This document shows positions 11,428-13,159 of a DNA stretch of 13,159 nt, piece after piece. The notes beneath the pieces were generated by a model, which did not search any database, was not told the DNA's origin, and was given only the letters and a program-made list of their open reading frames with translations. The translations under genes were made by a program, and so were the position numbers. How positions within the stretch are numbered: position 1 is the first letter of the stretch; each line of letters starts with the position of its first letter. This stretch comes from Pseudomonadota bacterium (lineage in GTDB: Bacteria; Pseudomonadota; Gammaproteobacteria; Steroidobacterales; Steroidobacteraceae). Location: NCBI GenBank assembly GCA_021817875.1, contig JAKAFQ010000053.1, forward strand, positions 1 to 13,159, in the 5' to 3' direction.

Positions 11428-13159
11428 TCAGCGGATCTGATAGCTGACATCGATGCCGGCAGTGAGAGGCTGGCTGATCGTAAAGCGTTCGAACGCCCCG
11501 GTTTGCAGGGAAATCTGCGGTTGCGGGTCCAGCAGCACGATGTTGTTGGTAAAATTATTCACGAACAGCGCCGCCGACCAGCGGTCGCCGCCGTGTCGCT
11601 CTCCCCTGATCCCGAAACGCAGATTCGCAATGCTGTAGGCCGGCATATGCACGAGCAGCTGATTCATGGTCTGCAGCGTGGCAGTCACGCCGAAGGGCAG
11701 ATCGGTCCTGGAGCCCGTGTAGTCTTCCTCCACGGAACCGAACAGCGCCAGGCCACTACCCAGATAGCGCTTCCACCCCAGGACCGCGGACCCCGATACC
11801 TTCGGCGTATCCGGAATCTGGGTGCCGGACGGGAATCCGGAAATCGCGCTGCTCGCGATGAACTTGGCGTCGGTGTAGCTGCCGTTGAGCGACAGCTCGA
11901 AGCCCCCCGGCAGCAGGCCCTCCAGCTGGGCCTCCATGCCTTTGATGCGGGCGTCGCCACCGTTGACCGTCAAACCGTATCCCGCGAGATTGGTCGGGAC
12001 CTGCGGATGATACCAGTCCTCCAGATAGCCATCGACGTTGACGAGCAGTCGGTGGTGGAAGAATGACGACTTTTCGCCGAGTTCGTAACTCCACAGGGAA
12101 TCGGAGCCGAAGGTCGTCGGCGCGGCGAGCAGTATGTTTGGATTACAGGTGGTCGCGAGCAGTATCTTTGCCTGCAGCCCGCATTCGTTTGCCACATCGG
12201 ACGCATACAACGGATTGGTATTGCTGGCAGCCACCACCGGAATAGGACCGGTGAGCGTACTGATCCCGCCGAGGCGGAATCCCTCGTCTATCCGCGCATA
12301 AATCATGTGGTTCGGATCGATGTTATACGTCAGGGTGACACTTGGAACCGTGCCACTGGCAGCGATCGAGTTCGCCGCGTTGTACGGCACGTTGAAGCCC
12401 TCGGTACCCAGCGGCGTAAACAATCCGTATTCCGTGGAGGTTTCCCCCATGCTGTAATGATAGTGACGGAATCCGGCCGCCACCGCGAAATGCGGCGAAA
12501 GCCGCCAGGACAGATGTCCGTACACTGCGTTTTGCAGCAGGTGCTCCGGCACGGAATTGATGGAAAGGGCCGTGCCGCCCAGTGTCGAGGTGGCCTGCGG
12601 CGCCATCACCGAGGTACTGATTCCGGAGAACTCGTCCTGATAGAAATAACCGACGACCCATTGGACGGGTCCCGGAGCGGTCGAAGTGAGACGAAACTCC
12701 TCGGAAATCTGCCGTGAATAATCCTGCTCGAGCATCCCCGGACCGTTGACGGAATAGTTGGGGCCCACCCCGCCCGCGGCCGGCGAGTACACCGGGATAC
12801 CGACCGCGGAATCCACCTGTTCCGTGTCGTCCTGCATGTCGAGAAAGTTCCGGTGCCAGAACCCGCTTGCCGATGTCACGGAAAAGCTGGGGAACTGATA
12901 CACCATGTCCAGACTGGCAAAGCTCAGGCTATCGGTCTGCGGCTCAGGCGCGTCGTAGACCTCCCAATGCGCCAGGACCGCCGGGGTCGTGGGGTGGGTC
13001 GGATTACCGTTCACGTCGACTGCCGGAGGGGCTCCCTGCTTGACCATCTGGTACATCGCGATCGGCTCGATGGTCAGATTTTTTACCGGCTTCCAGAGAA
13101 ACTCGATGCGCGTCGTGTCAATCTGGGTGGTATTCACCCCCTTGAGGTTCTCAGATCGG
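11428..13159 (-). CDS. TonB-dependent outer-membrane receptor (N-terminus outside window)
   Basis: C-terminal 576 residues of a TonB-dependent receptor; the frame is open to the right window edge, so the signal peptide, TonB box and plug domain lie outside. Barrel features are clear: alternating aromatic strands such as RIEFLWKPVKNLTIEP, the consensus VTLTYNIDPNHMIYARIDEGFRLGG, SLWSYELGEKSSFFHHRLLVNV, the VNGGDARIKGMEAQLEG block (VNxGxAxxxGxE) and a late ALFVNNFTN strand. Two Cys in an extracellular-type loop (NECGLQ and TTCNPN) probably form a disulphide. The protein ends DVSYQIR, without the usual terminal aromatic. Receptors of this Fe-independent type are often paired with catabolic clusters and import bulky hydrophobic or aryl substrates (established pattern; substrate inferred). 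It is upstream of, and on the same strand as, the catabolic genes. Confidence 0.92.
   Translation of the reverse strand, partial: RSENLKGVNTTQIDTTRIEFLWKPVKNLTIEPIAMYQMVKQGAPPAVDVNGNPTHPTTPAVLAHWEVYDAPEPQTDSLSFASLDMVYQFPSFSVTSASGFWHRNFLDMQDDTEQVDSAVGIPVYSPAAGGVGPNYSVNGPGMLEQDYSRQISEEFRLTSTAPGPVQWVVGYFYQDEFSGISTSVMAPQATSTLGGTALSINSVPEHLLQNAVYGHLSWRLSPHFAVAAGFRHYHYSMGETSTEYGLFTPLGTEGFNVPYNAANSIAASGTVPSVTLTYNIDPNHMIYARIDEGFRLGGISTLTGPIPVVAASNTNPLYASDVANECGLQAKILLATTCNPNILLAAPTTFGSDSLWSYELGEKSSFFHHRLLVNVDGYLEDWYHPQVPTNLAGYGLTVNGGDARIKGMEAQLEGLLPGGFELSLNGSYTDAKFIASSAISGFPSGTQIPDTPKVSGSAVLGWKRYLGSGLALFGSVEEDYTGSRTDLPFGVTATLQTMNQLLVHMPAYSIANLRFGIRGERHGGDRWSAALFVNNFTNNIVLLDPQPQISLQTGAFERFTISQPLTAGIDVSYQIR

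Overview
The window comes from a high-GC Gram-negative bacterium, most likely a proteobacterium. It carries a TonB-dependent outer-membrane receptor, a tRNA-Glu close to the E. coli gene, Rieske-oxygenase catabolic genes, and tightly packed genes with frequent GTG starts. Genus cannot be read from the sequence; a catabolically versatile gammaproteobacterium or a sphingomonad-like organism would fit (inference).

Left part (1-2644): unrelated single genes. A truncated UDP-glucuronate 4-epimerase-like gene (-) is followed by an EamA/YedA-type DMT permease (-). A small exported HNH-like protein (+) is divergent from the permease. Beyond it lie two near-identical 168-bp tandem repeats abutting the 3' end of a tRNA-Glu(UUC) gene (-). 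Every unit ends in a copy of the tRNA 3' terminus, so the arrangement resembles the rtT repeats behind tyrT in E. coli. Positions 2645-2939 hold a weak candidate tRNA promoter and an AT-rich island with a perfect 12-bp tandem duplication.

Right part (2940-13159): nine genes, all on the minus strand, forming a catabolic cluster. In transcription order they are: TonB-dependent receptor (5' end outside the window), Asp/Glu/hydantoin-racemase-like protein, then after a promoter-like site a compact operon. The operon encodes the Rieske dioxygenase alpha and beta subunits, a CaiC-like acyl-CoA ligase, a thiolase-fold protein without the nucleophilic Cys, a DUF35-SDR fusion, a second SDR and a cyclase-family metallohydrolase. 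Spacings within the operon are 3, 3, -4 (GTGA), -4 (ATGA), 16 and 10 nt, so it is almost certainly one transcript.

Proposed joint function (inference): the receptor imports a poorly permeable, probably ring-containing carboxylic acid. The dioxygenase hydroxylates it, the ligase makes the CoA thioester, the SDRs adjust hydroxyl/keto groups, and the thiolase-fold protein paired with the DUF35 domain cleaves a C-C bond, possibly as a retro-aldolase like steroid Ltp2-ChsH2. The cyclase-family enzyme could then hydrolyse a lactone, amide or cyclic ketone. No ferredoxin, reductase, ring-cleavage dioxygenase or regulator lies in the window. The substrate cannot be determined from sequence alone.
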